From Microvelia longipes (lineage: Eukaryota; Arthropoda; Insecta; Hemiptera; Veliidae), in NCBI GenBank assembly GCA_018340805.1, contig JACMZG010001863.1:50485438-50549437 (forward strand): a stretch of 64,000 nt of DNA, given 5' to 3'. The stretch's first letter is position 1, and every line of letters starts with the position of its first letter. Both the position numbers and the translations under genes were made by a program. The notes under the pieces are model-generated. The model was given only the letters and a program-made list of their open reading frames with translations. It had not been told where the DNA came from and did no database searches. Of this stretch, positions 36,925 to 49,008 are shown in pieces.

Positions 36925-39900
36925 CGTCGAAATTTAAATTTATCTTATTGTCACAAAAAGTGACGAGGTATTGAAATAGTTTTTTATTCTGACATTTCTT
37001 CTTCTAGTTTTACAGTTTTGTAAATTTTATAATACTATCATAAAATAAATTAATTTAAAATGTAACGAAACATTTTTCAAAATTAATTTAAAATGAAACT
37101 TTTTAATTACATTTTTACTAAAAAGATATTAGAAGACATGAAAAAGAAGGAAAAGTAATCTCGTAAAACTCTAAATAAAAATATTTCATTTTTATCTTGA
37201 TAAAAAAAAAATAAGGCGAAAAATATTTTTAACGATAAAGATATTTCATTATTATATTATATTATTTAATAATTAAATTTTTAAAAATATTTATAAGATA
37301 TTTTGACGTTCTAATATTAAAACACTCTGTGTTAAATTTTTCTTTTTATATTTTGGTAGTAAAATGAAAAGAAAAGCGTGACGAATTTCTGATAAATAAA
37401 ATTCACTTTATTTCTAGGAATTTAATTTAATTTTTTTAATATTTCTTTATTTTATGATTGTAAAATTTTCCGTGTCAAAAGAAATAAATTAAAATTAATC
37501 CCAAAGCTTCTTTTACTGCTTTAGAAAGCTCTAAGAAAATGAGGTTTTCATTTTTTTAAGCTTCTTTTAAATAGTGATTTTACTTTTAGTTTAATATGAA
37601 TTTGGTATACTCTTATGTATGAGTATTTGACTAAATGTAATTCTACCAATACTGATAATGATTAGTTAAACTATTCTTATATCTTAATGGAAAATTCATG
37701 ATTAAATTTCCCAAATATTTACTAAGCGCGTTTATCTAATTCTAAAAAAATATTTTGGTTGAATTTTATTATAGATATTTATTCGACAAATGCCTAGAAT
37801 TATACCCTCAATATTAGCGTACCTAATTTCCACCTACCCTTGTCCAATGCTTGGAAGAGATAAATAGAAATGAAATGATAGTAGGCGTTTTCTTGGACTT
37901 TCTTTTGGAAAATTTTTAATAAGCATTAATGTCACTAAAACTAATATCATTAAAAACATTCAGTTTAATAAATTTCTTTATAAAAGGGTTTCATAAAAAA
38001 TATAATGCATCAAAGGCTTTTTTTAATTTATCCATTAATAAATTTGACCTTATAAATAATTAAAACTTAAATTTTTACACAATGTCTGTATAAAAACTTT
38101 ATATTATTTTCTTATATTTTTATATAAGACTTTATATATTTTTTTCTTATAAAATTTATATTTTTCTAATTAAAAATGTATTTTTATACGGTTAACTTTA
38201 TTTATATTTAATGAAAAATATCCTATGACTCAGTAAAAGATTTAATATACTTTTTCTTAAATTAAAAATGAACAAAATCAGGCTATTATTATATATTATA
38301 TTATATATTATTATTTATATTATATATATAAAATAATATAATAATTAATAATAATAAAATGTATATAATAATTATATACATTATTTTGTATATTTATATT
38401 AATCACTAGATTATACAGTTTATGTTTAATCCTTTTCGTAGTAATTGTTTTATTTTGTTACTTTCTGTTTTGTTACTATTGTGTTTCATTTAATCCCTCT
38501 ATTATTATATGACTATTATTTATTTTAGGGGTTTTAAATGCGTTAATCATTTAGAACTCTTCGCAAACACTCTACAAATTTTGTCCCAAACAGATCCGAA
38601 TATGCTTTAACTTTTACCCCTAAATGATACACTTTGCACTTAACGTTAGGCATGCAGGTACCTACTACCATGTCTGCACGTAAATTGTTTGTAACCAAAG
38701 TGGGAATTCCACATCATCATGCCTATCTTTTCAAGATCAGATCCACTTTAAATAGTAAAGTACTTCTAGCAATATAGTAATACTGAGATTTTACCTTTTT
38801 AAGTCATTTTAAATTATAATTAAAAATCATTTTAATTATAACTTATGGTGTTATATTGCCAGATCTAGACCATTAAAAAAAATATATTATGAAAATTTCA
38901 AATACAAGTTTAAGTTTAAGATTATAATTTTCTTTAATGTCAGTTAAAGAAAGAATTATCTAAAAATCTAATTAAATTGTAATTTACATTAAAATAGCAT
39001 TACTACAAAAATATTTTAGCATTCAATTTCATAATTTACTTTTTCAGATGTTATTTTTTAGTTTTATCAAACTAACCATTTTTTCTTTTTTTTCAGGTAC
39101 CCTATTTATATAATAAAATCGTATTATTTCATGGAGTTGTAAGTTAATTTAAATTTTATTTATATTACTGTTATAAAAAAAAGTCAATTAAAAGTTATAT
39201 TATTCTAAGAAGAAAGTTACAGTGGCTTTTGAAGCTAGTTTTTCTAATTTAAAAAGCAGCAGTAAGAAAAATGGATTTGCATTATATAAATTTGTTTTAA
39301 ATAAATTAAGTCACTAAAGTATAGTATAGTTATGATTGCATAAGTAAAGCATGATATGTTTTTACACTTTTTTTTAAAAAAAACTTTGCTGATAGATATT
39401 AAACTTTGATTAAAATAATGTATTACCAAAATAATAACTTTTTGAAAATTCTATATGTATTTCTCGAAATATATCTTTTAGTACTTACCGAGTTCATTGG
39501 CGGCATCATACTTTAAAACGTTTGATCGATCTATTTATAGTGACGAAGTTAACCATTTTCCCTAGTTCCCGAATTCGGCAATTCTACGATCTTTACTCTT
39601 TCGAATGGTTTAGATTTTCAAATATTATTTTACAATATTTATACAAATTATATACATTTAGGACATATAAATAAACCTTAAATGTTAGCATACCTGTATC
39701 ATTCAGCTGGAGTGAAAATTACTATACAAATATTGGTTAATTTATAGGCTTGGACCTCTGAGTCCTGTTGGTTTTACTATTTCAAACAGGTTTAGGCTAT
39801 CCTAAATCTATATCAGAGTTTACATACTTGATATCAAATTCTTGACTTAAGCTTTCGAACCGTTGATATTTCCATCTTCAATATTTGCTCTGGGACCTAA

Positions 39901-41530
39901 AAATGTATATTTTTTTACTTTGGTCATTTCATCCTAGTCTGTTATAAATACCAATTACACTTAAGCTAATCAAATATGTATATAGTTATCCGATAAAGCT
40001 TAAGTTATATAACATACCAAAAAATATATAAACCCAATAATAAACCACAACTTGATTTAATTTATCTAAAATTTGTTTCTGTTAAAGCAAATAATTTTTA
40101 TTTAAATATATGATAAAAATATAAATACTGATCAATGTTTCGTTCAGGTTTAATGTATTTAGTTAATCTAAAATCAGTTTATTTGATGGATTTGGTTTGC
40201 AAATGTTAATTTATTTATATTCTTAGAATAAATAGACTCAAAACTACCGAGCTAGTATAAGATCTAATTTAATATGATAAAGCTATACTTCCTTGTTTAA
40301 TTTTTTAATTTGTCGTAAAGATATTTTAATCATGGTTTATTATTGAAATTTAACTCTCGGATCTTAATTGAGTTTAAACTAGTAAAAATTAATTAATTAA
40401 GGTTAAATTAACAAAAATAAGCTTCTTAATTTGTATGAAGAATAGAAAGTTTATTTTTTTATATAATAAGCTTAAGATCTTAATAAGCTAAAGCTAATGA
40501 ATATTACAGAGAAGAGGAAAAGAGGTTCTTTCTTTTTGGGAAAAATTGGAAGTTATGATAGTATTCGTAACGAAATGGGTGTTCTATAATGTGTTTTAAA
40601 TCATGTTTTTTTAAAGTAAAAAAAACAAGAAGAAATATTTGTTGGGTTGTCTTAGAACAGAAATAGGGTTTTATATAAAGCCAACTTTTATCCAGAATTT
40701 AAGGGCTATTCCTTACTTCCTACCTTTTTCTTAATAGAATTGCTAAAAGAAAAAAAATTCAATCCTTCCTATTTCCTCTGGGGAGGAAAAAACAAGAAGT
40801 AAGCCTTAAAAATCGATATGTGTAAAAGCCGGACAAATATATACTACGGATTATTTTGCTACGGTTTAAAAAAACCCGGGGATAGAGAGTATTGGAGGTG
40901 GTCAGAGGTGGTTTGATTTCCCGCGGGGCTACCTCTCCTTAAAATACAAAGTCCGAATAAATTTGTCACTGGATCTGCATCCTTACCCTTTACAATCCTT
41001 ACAAGGAAAGAACTACTTGTAGGAGTCTCAAAAAAGCATCTTACAGGAAAGAAAGGACACTCGTAACCGTTTTCAAAAAACTTACCCCCTAAGAAAAAAA
41101 AAGATCTACAAAAATAAATTGGATTCTTTTCCTTTCTTTTCTTTTCTTAAACCGCTGTCTTAGAAACATAAGTTTACAAAAAAAGTTGTTTGTATCCTTT
41201 ACTTCATCTTAAAGATACAAACACAATATTTCGTGTAGAAAAAGAAATAAAACATATCCTAAACGGATTCCCCCCCCCTTCTTTAGTTTTTCTTTTGAGA
41301 GAAAAACGACTGTGTAAACCATCTTTGTTATTTATTCTTTTTTTATCATTATATTATTATTATATAGTTTTATATATACCTTTAAGCACTTTTATAATAA
41401 AAAGAATATATATTAAATAACCTTTTTTTATTCTTTATTTATGTATTATGTCTATATTATGTAGTATCGTAATGATTGTTATTTTGCGAACAAATTTGTA
41501 TTTAATTGGCCCCTTGTATATTTATTTTAT
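36925..41530. other. AT-rich non-coding DNA, low complexity at 38281-38400
   Basis: No supported gene in 4.6 kb. At 38281-38400 the sequence is almost pure A/T with irregular TATTATA repeats. GC rises at about 40860-41060 (CCCGGGGATAGAGAG, CCCGCGGGGCTACC) without an open frame or a recognised element. The 76-codon frame at 41190-41420 is low-complexity. Confidence 0.5.
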
Positions 41531-41535
41531 TTAAT

Positions 41536-41552
41536 AATAAACACAGACATAT

Positions 41553-41584
<32 letters not shown>
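41536..41584 (+). mobile_element. poly(A) tail with polyadenylation signal (retroposed 3' end?)
   Basis: AATAAA at 41536-41541 is followed 15 bases later by 28 consecutive A (41557-41584). This is the signature of a reverse-transcribed mRNA 3' end inserted in the genome. I could not identify the body upstream: there is no recognisable reverse transcriptase or host protein in 40.5-41.5 kb, and I see no clear flanking duplication. A simple A-run expansion is the alternative. Confidence 0.4.
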
Positions 41585-41586
<2 letters not shown>

Positions 41587-41929
41587 ATAACTAAGCCAAA
41601 AAAAATTATACATTTTCTCTGATAGAATTTTTGTTGACATTCATTCAATGTTGGGGCTTTCATTACAGATGGTTTGTGAAATGATTTCGTGTATATTTTA
41701 AGAAGTCACCAGTCACTTTTTATATAAATTAACTTAGCACTTTTAGAATTTTTATTGATATTTAATATAAACAAAAAAATGTTATTTTTTTATCAACTTC
41801 AAGTTTGATAAATAAATCAAGTTTTGTTTTGTGAAGAGACTTATTATCTTGCATTATTTATGATGAACTCCATTCACGCTCATTCTACTGATAAAATTAC
41901 ATTATTTTATTTTTCTTCGTTAATACCCT

Positions 41930-42592
41930 AGGCGTATAGAAAATGTGTTGTGTTTGCAAAAAATCCGAAACCGGGATGTCTCATGAATTATCCTCGAGGT
42001 GTTATTAAGATATCCTAAGATGTTTTCACCAAGGTGTCTGACTGCATGTGTTTGTGTGTCATCATCGTAGCTCCCAGTGTTTTAATGCGAGAGAGTAGAA
42101 ACTTCAATTAGTCTAGAGGTGTTGTTCTATCTGGAAAATATTTGTATGACGTCATTGACCCGCAATAATGACTCAGCAAAATTTTCAAATAAAAATCGGA
42201 AAATATTGTCAATCAGTTTGAGATTTGTCACGCATGTAGTTGTATTTAAGACTAGCATGCCGAGTTATATCTTATTATCAGTATTAATCAAGTTTTTATC
42301 AAATGATAAAAAATTTTAAAAAATCGGTAAATAATCCAATCGAGTTGAAATTTGATAAGTGTACACCTTTGCCTAATAAACCAAGTTTCGTTTCAATACG
42401 ACAATATATCTATCATTTTTGTTGGTTCATAAAAGTTAAGCTGCATCAAGCGTGGTCAGTGCCTGGATGTATGAAGGATGGGAACGAAATGGATATTGTC
42501 TGAGGACGAGCGAAGCGAAGCGATTCCGAAGACTTTTTGCAGTAGAAAATTGGCGAATTGTATATTCTGAGGTGCCCCGTACCCGATTTTTT
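41930..42592 (+). mobile_element. 5S-derived dispersed repeat, full-length copy C
   Basis: The most complete short copy. The 5' part starts near GGCGTATAGAAAATGTGTTG and includes AAATCCGAAACCGGGATGTC, ATCATCGTAGCTCCCAGTGT and TTGAGATTTGTCACGCATGT, shared with 57860-58240 and partly with 51728-51925. The middle (42360-42430) has GTTTCGTTTCAATACGACAA. The 5S-like segment is at 42434-42478 (TTAAGCTGCATCAAGCGTGG, TCAGTGCCTGGATG). The 3' end has GAGGACGAGCGAAGCGAAGC and closes with GGTGCCCCGTACCCGATTTT. Small frames inside differ between copies and are not conserved. Confidence 0.72.
42434..42478 (+). pseudogene. partial 5S rRNA-like segment
   Basis: AGTTAAGCTGCATCAAGCGT followed by GGTCAGTGCCTGGATG corresponds to the A-box through C-box interval of 5S rRNA. 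The sequence then diverges (TATGAAGGATGGGAACG). The 5' half of the gene is missing. Confidence 0.5.
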
Positions 42593-44280
42593 TAAATGTT
42601 TCTTTAAATACATTGACAAGTTTTGTATAAAAAATATAATTCATTAGCAATAGTAGATTTCAGCGCTCCTATTGTCTCCCTCAACTTTTTGGCTGTGGGA
42701 GTTAATGAAAGTTTCCTCCTGCGGCTTTACTTCAAATGGGACTGTATGAAACTCTTCCACACCTTGTTGCATAAGTAACTATTCCTAGATAAGATGCTAC
42801 TTTAAATTATTTATACCTGTACTTCTTTAATTAAAAATATTTTCTGCTATTGAAATTTTTACTTTTTTAATTAGATATCTTTTTTAATAGATATCTTTAA
42901 ATAAAAATTTTTCTTAACACTTATCTGCCTCGAAACTTTAATAAACTCTACTATATTTCCAGAAACGTTTTTACCTGTTAACTCAAATAATAGCTGCACG
43001 CAAACCACCAAGTCGTTAAACTATTTTCAATTCTGTTTGGAGCTAACCTTCAAACAATAGGGCATTACTTAATGTTTATTTTGTACTAATTTGGAATTTT
43101 TTCTTATTAAGTTTTGTTTTATTCTTCACTATTTAAGCTTCGTGCTTCCGGTTATGTTTGTGTTTTTTTCAAATTATCATTGATATTTCATAGGAGATAA
43201 ATTTGCCACAAAGGACATTCCTTTAGGAATACACATTTAAATCACTTTTACATGGTAGTTAACTCACTCTCTAATTAGCTTAAATTTCTTTATGATTCAT
43301 TTATATATCTTTTAAACAGAGTTTTTTGGTCTACTACCATGTATTTCTGTACATGGTAACATACATAAATAAATAGTGATTTCTATTTTCTATACTTAAA
43401 TATTGTTGCTTATTTTTTCGTCCCTTTTATTGGCCTTAAAAATATATAATATTTGTACATAAAGCAATAGTACCCAACTTCTCCCCTCAATCAGTGCTTC
43501 TTCCTCTAATCTATTAATAAGGGTATACAAATACGCAGTGCAGTATTGCTCAAACTGCCGAAGCACGCTTTAACTGCTTGCACGCTTTAACGCTTATCTG
43601 GCGAGCAGATAAGCCACAGTCTAAAGTGTAAACGATAAGTGTGATTGTTTAAATAAATTGTTCGTCCAACCTATTTTTTATTTATTTTTTAACTAATCAA
43701 TCTAATCTGTGTTTAAAATATCTGTGACGGAACAGGCTGTTTAAGCTTCCTGTTAAGTCATTTATTCATTGAAATCACTCAAGTACTTTTGTCATTGGAT
43801 GCTCGTTTAAGTTGGCCTAATTTAGAAATAATGTTTTTGCGAAAAGATGTTAATTATAGAAAATATTCTCTGGAGGTTTAAGTTTTACTCTAATGAACCT
43901 GTTGCGCCAGGAAAGGTATAACTAGGAAAATTGCTACAAATTAAGCTTTTCCACTAGAAAACAGAAATATTGCTTTATGTTTGCAAATTAGTTCAATTGA
44001 ATGATCAATTTGTGTAAATTTAAACGCATTTTAAAAAAATAGATTTTTGTCTTAGAATATTTGGTAAATTTAGTGTAAAATTTATTTAATTATTATGAAA
44101 ATTATAAAACAAATATATGAATTTTATTTAATTTTTTATTTGATTCATTATCACATATTGTAAATTTTAAATTAAAACAAAATATAGCAACTGAGTATAT
44201 TTTATTATTTTCGTATCATCATGTCTTGAATTGCAATTTCATACAATTTTATTTTTTACGAATTTCGAAACAAAAAAGAT
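42593..44280. other. AT-rich non-coding DNA with a hairpin
   Basis: No gene found. A 9-bp stem GCTTATCTG / CAGATAAGC (43592-43600 with 43606-43614, loop GCGAG) lies in a GC-richer patch with a duplicated GCACGCTTTAAC. Short inverted strings ACATGGTAGT / ACTACCATGT lie near 43250 and 43335. Confidence 0.5.
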
Positions 44281-44570
44281 CGGGTACGGGGTACCTCAGA
44301 ACTTTTTCTCATCATATCGGATTCGCTACGCTCATATTCCCTGCTTCGAACTCGCTTAGTTCGTCCTCAGAATATAAAATTCGCCAAACTTATACCACAA
44401 GATTTCTTTGGACTCGTTTTGCTCGTCCTCAGATCGTAAATGCATCAGTTTCCATCTCAGCGGTCACCCATACAGTACTGACCCCACTTAATGCTGCTTA
44501 ATTTTTATGATCCAACAAAAATCATAGATATTCTTGTCGTATTTAAACGAAACTTAGTGTACTTATTTAT
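44281..44570 (-). repeat. 5S-derived dispersed repeat, copy D (inverted)
   Basis: Begins CGGGTACGGGGTACCTCAGA, the complement of the family's 3' end. CGGATTCGCTACGCTCATAT and two further TCGC-TCGTCCTCAG strings follow. The inverted 5S-like segment is at about 44462-44504 (GTCACCCATACAGTACTGAC, CCACTTAATGCTGCTTAA), then GATCCAACAAAAATCAT and GTATTTAAACGAAACTTAGT. The 91-codon plus-strand frame here reads through the repeat antisense and is not a gene. Confidence 0.72.
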
Positions 44571-44913
44571 TGAATGGAGGTATACATTTGTACTAAGTTT
44601 CAACTCAAATTATTTTTTTACATTTTTAAATGTTTCATCCTGGTTTCGGATTTTTTTGATAACACAATTCTTTTCCTATATACCTACGGTATAAATGAGG
44701 AAAAGTCATAATTATTATTTTATATTTATTTTAAGTATAAATCTCTTTAGCTTATTGAATGTGAGTTTATAATAGTTTTAAACTTTATGGTTTAGAACAA
44801 ATCCCAGAAGAGTAACATGAGTTAGAATAAGTTAAAAGTTCCACAAGAAAACTATATTGCAAAAAGGGACATTTTATTTTAGAAAGTACTGCTAAATGGT
44901 TGTATCGCCTATT

Positions 44914-45062
44914 AGCCTAAATATTTATTCTGATATTTAGCCTAAATATGTATTCTGATATTTAGCCTAAATATTTATCCTGATATTTAGCCTAAATATT
45001 TTCTTAATAAATATTCAGAATAAATATTTTCTTAATAAATATTCAGAATAAATATTTCTTGA
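44914..45062 (+). repeat. 25-bp tandem repeat followed by 28-bp tandem repeat of its complement
   Basis: Three copies of AGCCTAAATATTTATTCTGA-TATTT are followed by two copies of AATATTTTCTTAATAAATAT-TCAGAATA. The string ATTCAGAATAAATATT in the second array is nearly the complement of AATATTTATTCTGAT in the first, so the whole tract can fold back. Confidence 0.8.
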
Positions 45063-45603
45063 AACAAATAAACAGTGTGATAGGAGAAGTCTTTTAGCTC
45101 TATTAAAAGAACCAATAAAAGAATGAACTAATTACACTGAGATTGTTTAAACAAGACTGAAACTTAGTGACAGCATAAAAGATACCAGTTTCTATTCTTC
45201 CAAGTTTTCTCTCCTTTAGGAAAAATATTACTTACTGAATAGCAAGTGAAATAAGTTTAAAAAGAGTAAAAATATTATCGCTTACAAATGTGTGTATAAC
45301 ATTGTTCTTATATTTATTATGTTTTAGTATTCTGTGTAATTTTATTTATTAAATAGTTTATAATAATAATACAAAGCTGCAATCTGTTATATTTACTTGA
45401 TATCGTGAACTGTAAATTTAGTTTGTTAGTCCCTCCCTACACTGTGTTCACTAGGTAGCATTAGATCACATGAGCGAACGCTCACGTGCTTCATTTTATG
45501 TTGTACTGATAAGTTAATATACTTAATAAGATAATATACTTTATTATATAAAAACTCGAGAAATATTTTGCCTAGAGTACTAGATCAGCCGAGGTCTGAT
45601 CAT

Positions 45604-45847
45604 AATTATTCATTTTAATAAAAGAGAAGGAAGTCTCTCCACAAAAATATATTCTTATTAGCAAAGCGCTTTCAACCTAACAAGAGGTCATCATCAGTGC
45701 TAGCCGTTGAATAAAGAAGAGAGTGATAGATGAGTCTTATAGATCAGATATCAAAGATAGACTCGTATATTTTTGTGGAGAGACTTCCTTCTCTTTTATT
45801 AAGATGAACTCCATTAACGCTCACCTTAGTTCTTCAATTATTCATTT
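45604..45847. mobile_element. foldback element with exact 12-bp target duplication
   Basis: AATTATTCATTT occurs at 45604-45615 and 45836-45847. Inside, TAATAAAAGAGAAGGAAGTC-TCTCCACAAAAATATA (from 45616) and its exact complement (ending 45801) form the arms, about 36 bp without mismatch. A tail, GATGAACTCCATTAACGCTC-ACC, lies between the right arm and the duplication, as in the elements at 36689 and 17574. The interior holds a hammerhead-like motif on the minus strand; the right-hand counterpart has been replaced by unrelated sequence. A tail-like string GATGAACTCCATTCACGCTC also occurs at about 41861. A 71-codon frame across the right half is incidental. Confidence 0.85.
45659..45702 (-). ncRNA. 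hammerhead-like motif, best stem I
   Basis: Minus strand in order: TAGCA (stem I), CTGATGA, extra T, GACCT-CTTGTT-AGGTT (stem II, five pairs including one G-T), GAAA, AGCGCT (self-complementary stem III, sharing the last A of GAAA), T at the cleavage position, TGCTA (stem I, five perfect pairs). Every base normally essential in the hammerhead core is present. The deviations from the consensus are the extra T next to stem II and the absence of a stem III loop. A homologous copy at 6541-6583 keeps the stem I pairing through a compensatory change. Confidence 0.5.
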
Positions 45848-46063
45848 CTTTTATGAAAGAATAATTTATACTGTGTTTATTTATACTGCTGTGTCACGCA
45901 TAACTCCCACTGTATTTACGCTAGGAATTTTAAAATAGAAATAGAAATCAACATTGGCACACAAAGCTACATCTAAAAGTTGTGTTCGATTCTCTATATT
46001 TAATTTTAAAATTAGTCGTCCTTTTTGAATTTTTAACTTTGACGGCCTAAAACCACTACTTCA

Positions 46064-46160
46064 TTCAGATGTCAAGCGTAGCGAAACCGAAGTTATAACA
46101 CCTTTAACTTTGGATAACCATTTTATTCTGAGGTCGAGTGCAACGAGACCGCAATGAGAA
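46064..46160 (+). repeat. 5S-derived family, 3' fragment
   Basis: GTCAAGCGTAGCGAAACCGA, ACTTTGGATAACCATTTTAT and GAGGTCGAGTGCAACGAGAC match the 3' third of the family. The terminal CGTACCCGATT is not reached. Confidence 0.55.
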
Positions 46161-46589
46161 ATTTGCAATAAATTAGTAGAGAAAATTCCATAGCTATTGA
46201 AATTTTAGTTTGTAAGTTATTGGTGAACAGCGAACATATAAATTTATTGGTGCAAAATTTAAAATCATATGAACGTTTTTGATTACATCTGCCAAAAGCA
46301 TGATATGTTACTGCTTACAATTTAAATGATTAAATCTTATAATATTTTAATAAAATATAGAGCTAATATTCTCATTAAGAATTACACTAATAAAAACATA
46401 GGCTACAAAGTATAATCATGAGTCTTAATGCATTCGCAAAAAATAAAAAAAAATATATCCCGTATTATTTGATTGAATACCCATGCCTAGAGTAATTAAC
46501 CTATTAATTAAATACTAATAATATTAATTAATACCTAAGCTTTAATTAACCTAATGCTGTATGTAACCTAGGTATTTGGATACCTAGTA

Positions 46590-46713
46590 ATTTTGAAGTC
46601 AAGCGTAGCAAGACCGAAGTAATACCTTATGTTACGGATAATCATGACATCCTGAGGACGAGCGAAGCGAGTACAATATTTTGAGGAAAAATACTTTGTA
46701 CCCGGATTTTTAT
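46590..46713 (+). repeat. 5S-derived family, 3' fragment
   Basis: GTCAAGCGTAGCAAGACCGA, TTACGGATAATCATGACATC and GAGGACGAGCGAAGCGAGTA, ending TTTGTACCCGGATTTT. Same orientation as the fragment about 500 bp upstream. Confidence 0.6.
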
Positions 46714-46719
46714 TTCAGT

Positions 46720-48084
46720 TATAATAGCATAATATATAGGAATCTTTCATTTGTTTTCTTCTCTTCATTTACGCTGAGAAGAAATTAGATTTGATTTTAT
46801 TAGCTTTTAGCAATAGTTGTTCTTATGTTTCTGTCTTTCTACTTGCTAAATACTTAATTGCGTCTTAGTTAATCTTTATTTAGCGGCAAAGAAGTAAGTT
46901 TTTATCACCGAGTGTCTTTAGTGTTGTTAATAGAAATTTCGAAACCATACTTGTGTAAATGAGTCATTTCCCCTTAATTTTTATCATCCTATTGTATCTC
47001 GTACCCTTTCTTGTTCTGGATTGAATATTAAAACTTTACATTTTTTATTTCTCTTTGTATTATATGGTGTCTCTGAATAACATAAATTTATATTTTTTAA
47101 TGATCTAAAAAAGCATTTAATTACAAACCTTTAAATCCGATTTCCTTGAAAAGTTATTTAGACTCACGTCATAAAGTTTCATCCCCAATTCCTTGATCAT
47201 ATCAAGAATATTTTTTTAATGTTTTGGGTATTATAAAGTAGGGACTAAAACGAGTTATTTAGAGTAATTAAAAATTTTATTTGTAAGGTCTCATAAGAGG
47301 AAATGCTTCAGAGGGACTCTGCTACGTCGTTAAGTTTAAGTCTGTTTTTATTGTTTCTAAAGAAAGAAGTTACTAAAAAAGTTTTTAGTGTTTTTGCCCT
47401 TGGACAGCTAACGACAGTGAAAGATCACTATTGTTACTTTAAATGACTAATTTTCACAGCTAGGTATTAAAAATCTTAACTAGCTTTTAAATTTTTTATT
47501 TTATTTTCTGAGTTAAGTTTTTATTTGAAGCTAACAACATGTTATTAAAATATAAAAACTTCTTAATATTTCTATAATATTTGTATATTCTGCTGGGTTT
47601 TTAGAAAATAAGAACTAAGAAGAAGTAAAAATTTTATTGAGATGAAATTGTTCTATATATTTTTTATAAAATCTGTTACAGATTTTTCCCTACCTCTTAT
47701 TAAGGCCATATGTTATCACTTCATTTCTTTTATTTTGATTAAAACTGTATGATGGTTGCTAATAAAAAATAATGGAGTTTTACTTTAGATTTTTTTCTTA
47801 ACTTAGCCAGTTTTATCCTTGGATTAAGCACTTAAAATAAAACGCATTAGCTTTTAAAATGGGTGCGACAGTTCAACGAAGCATTTTTATTTAAAAAAAA
47901 GGAATAACAGTAAGTAACATGTAATTTAGTTGGTTAATAATGTGTAGGCTCAAGAGAAAATGGTGTGAAATAATACTTAGAATTTTTACTTGCTAAAGTA
48001 AACTAATGCATTGTATATTATGTTTATTTCTAACACGATTTAAGGCTTATTCCTAGTTACGATTAACTTACTAGTATTTTAACA
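46720..48084. other. AT-rich non-coding DNA
   Basis: No gene or repeat boundary recognised. Confidence 0.5.
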
Positions 48085-48225
48085 AAAGGCCTTTGGCCTC
48101 AATGCCACTCCGCGGGCCTTCCAGTGGCCGCTCCGCGTCCACATGGTTGTTGTACTTTGTCAGTTCGTCATATTAATGGTTTATGCAAGTGGCATACTGC
48201 CACGATATAACCAAATTTTTAAATG
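48085..48225 (-). repeat. GC-palindrome repeat family, copy 2 (inverted)
   Basis: AAAAGGCCTTTGGCCTCAAT, CACTCCGCGGGCCTTCCAGT, GGCCGCTCCGCGTCCACATG and GCAAGTGGCATACTGCCACG correspond in reverse complement to 34990-35190 (GGCCGCGAAGCGCCG, GTGGCAAAATGCCATG). The copies are diverged, but GC-rich blocks and spacing agree. Confidence 0.6.
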
Positions 48226-48546
48226 TATTAGAGAAAACATTTGATTTGTTTACATGTCAATTAATAACATAATGTTTTGTTTACATATATAGTTCAATCA
48301 TTGAACCCGGAATTAATTCTGATAATACAAAGAAACTTCATATGTTTGTGACGCATACATAGTAGTATGTGTGTAAAACGCTTCAGCCTATTCTAAACAC
48401 TATATAAAGATTTTTTGAAATGTTTGTGCGGTAATTTTATGAGTTAATGGCATCACATATATCTCATAAACACAAGTTTTTCATTTCCATTCAAAAGCTT
48501 TTGAAAGTTATGGTGTCCCATAGAAACGTGTTGGACACCATACATA

Positions 48547-48549
<3 letters not shown>

Positions 48550-48593
<44 letters not shown>

Positions 48594-48615
48594 ATATATA
48601 TATATATATATATAT
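48550..48615. repeat. (TA)n microsatellite
   Basis: About 65 bases of TA with two short phase breaks. Confidence 0.95.
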
Positions 48616-48976
48616 TTCTATTTTAACCTTCGTTTACTGTACTTCCTCTGCTTTTATATTGTGAAAATTTTAATCTTTTACCATATTTCTTAGTTGGTAC
48701 TTTCAATGTTTTAACTTTTACTTTGCTTTTTAATTCAGTTTTTATGACAAATTATTTTAAATTAATGTACTGAGCTTTTATTTTAATATTTTAAACTTTC
48801 ATTTTAAATTTTGCATGGGTCCCTGGGCCATAGTAGATGAAGACAGTGAATATTTCAGCTTTGATGAAGGATTTGTGGATAAATTCGAAACATTGGCTAG
48901 AAATACATATATAGTTTTATGTAAAGCCGTGTTTATATTAATAACCTTATCCCGAGATTGGGAAAACGCGTATGTG

Positions 48977-48977
<1 letters not shown>

Positions 48978-49008
<31 letters not shown>

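Noticed and set aside
44226..44501. 91-codon open frame with normal amino-acid mix
   Set aside because: It reads antisense through a 5S-derived repeat copy; frame not kept in other copies.
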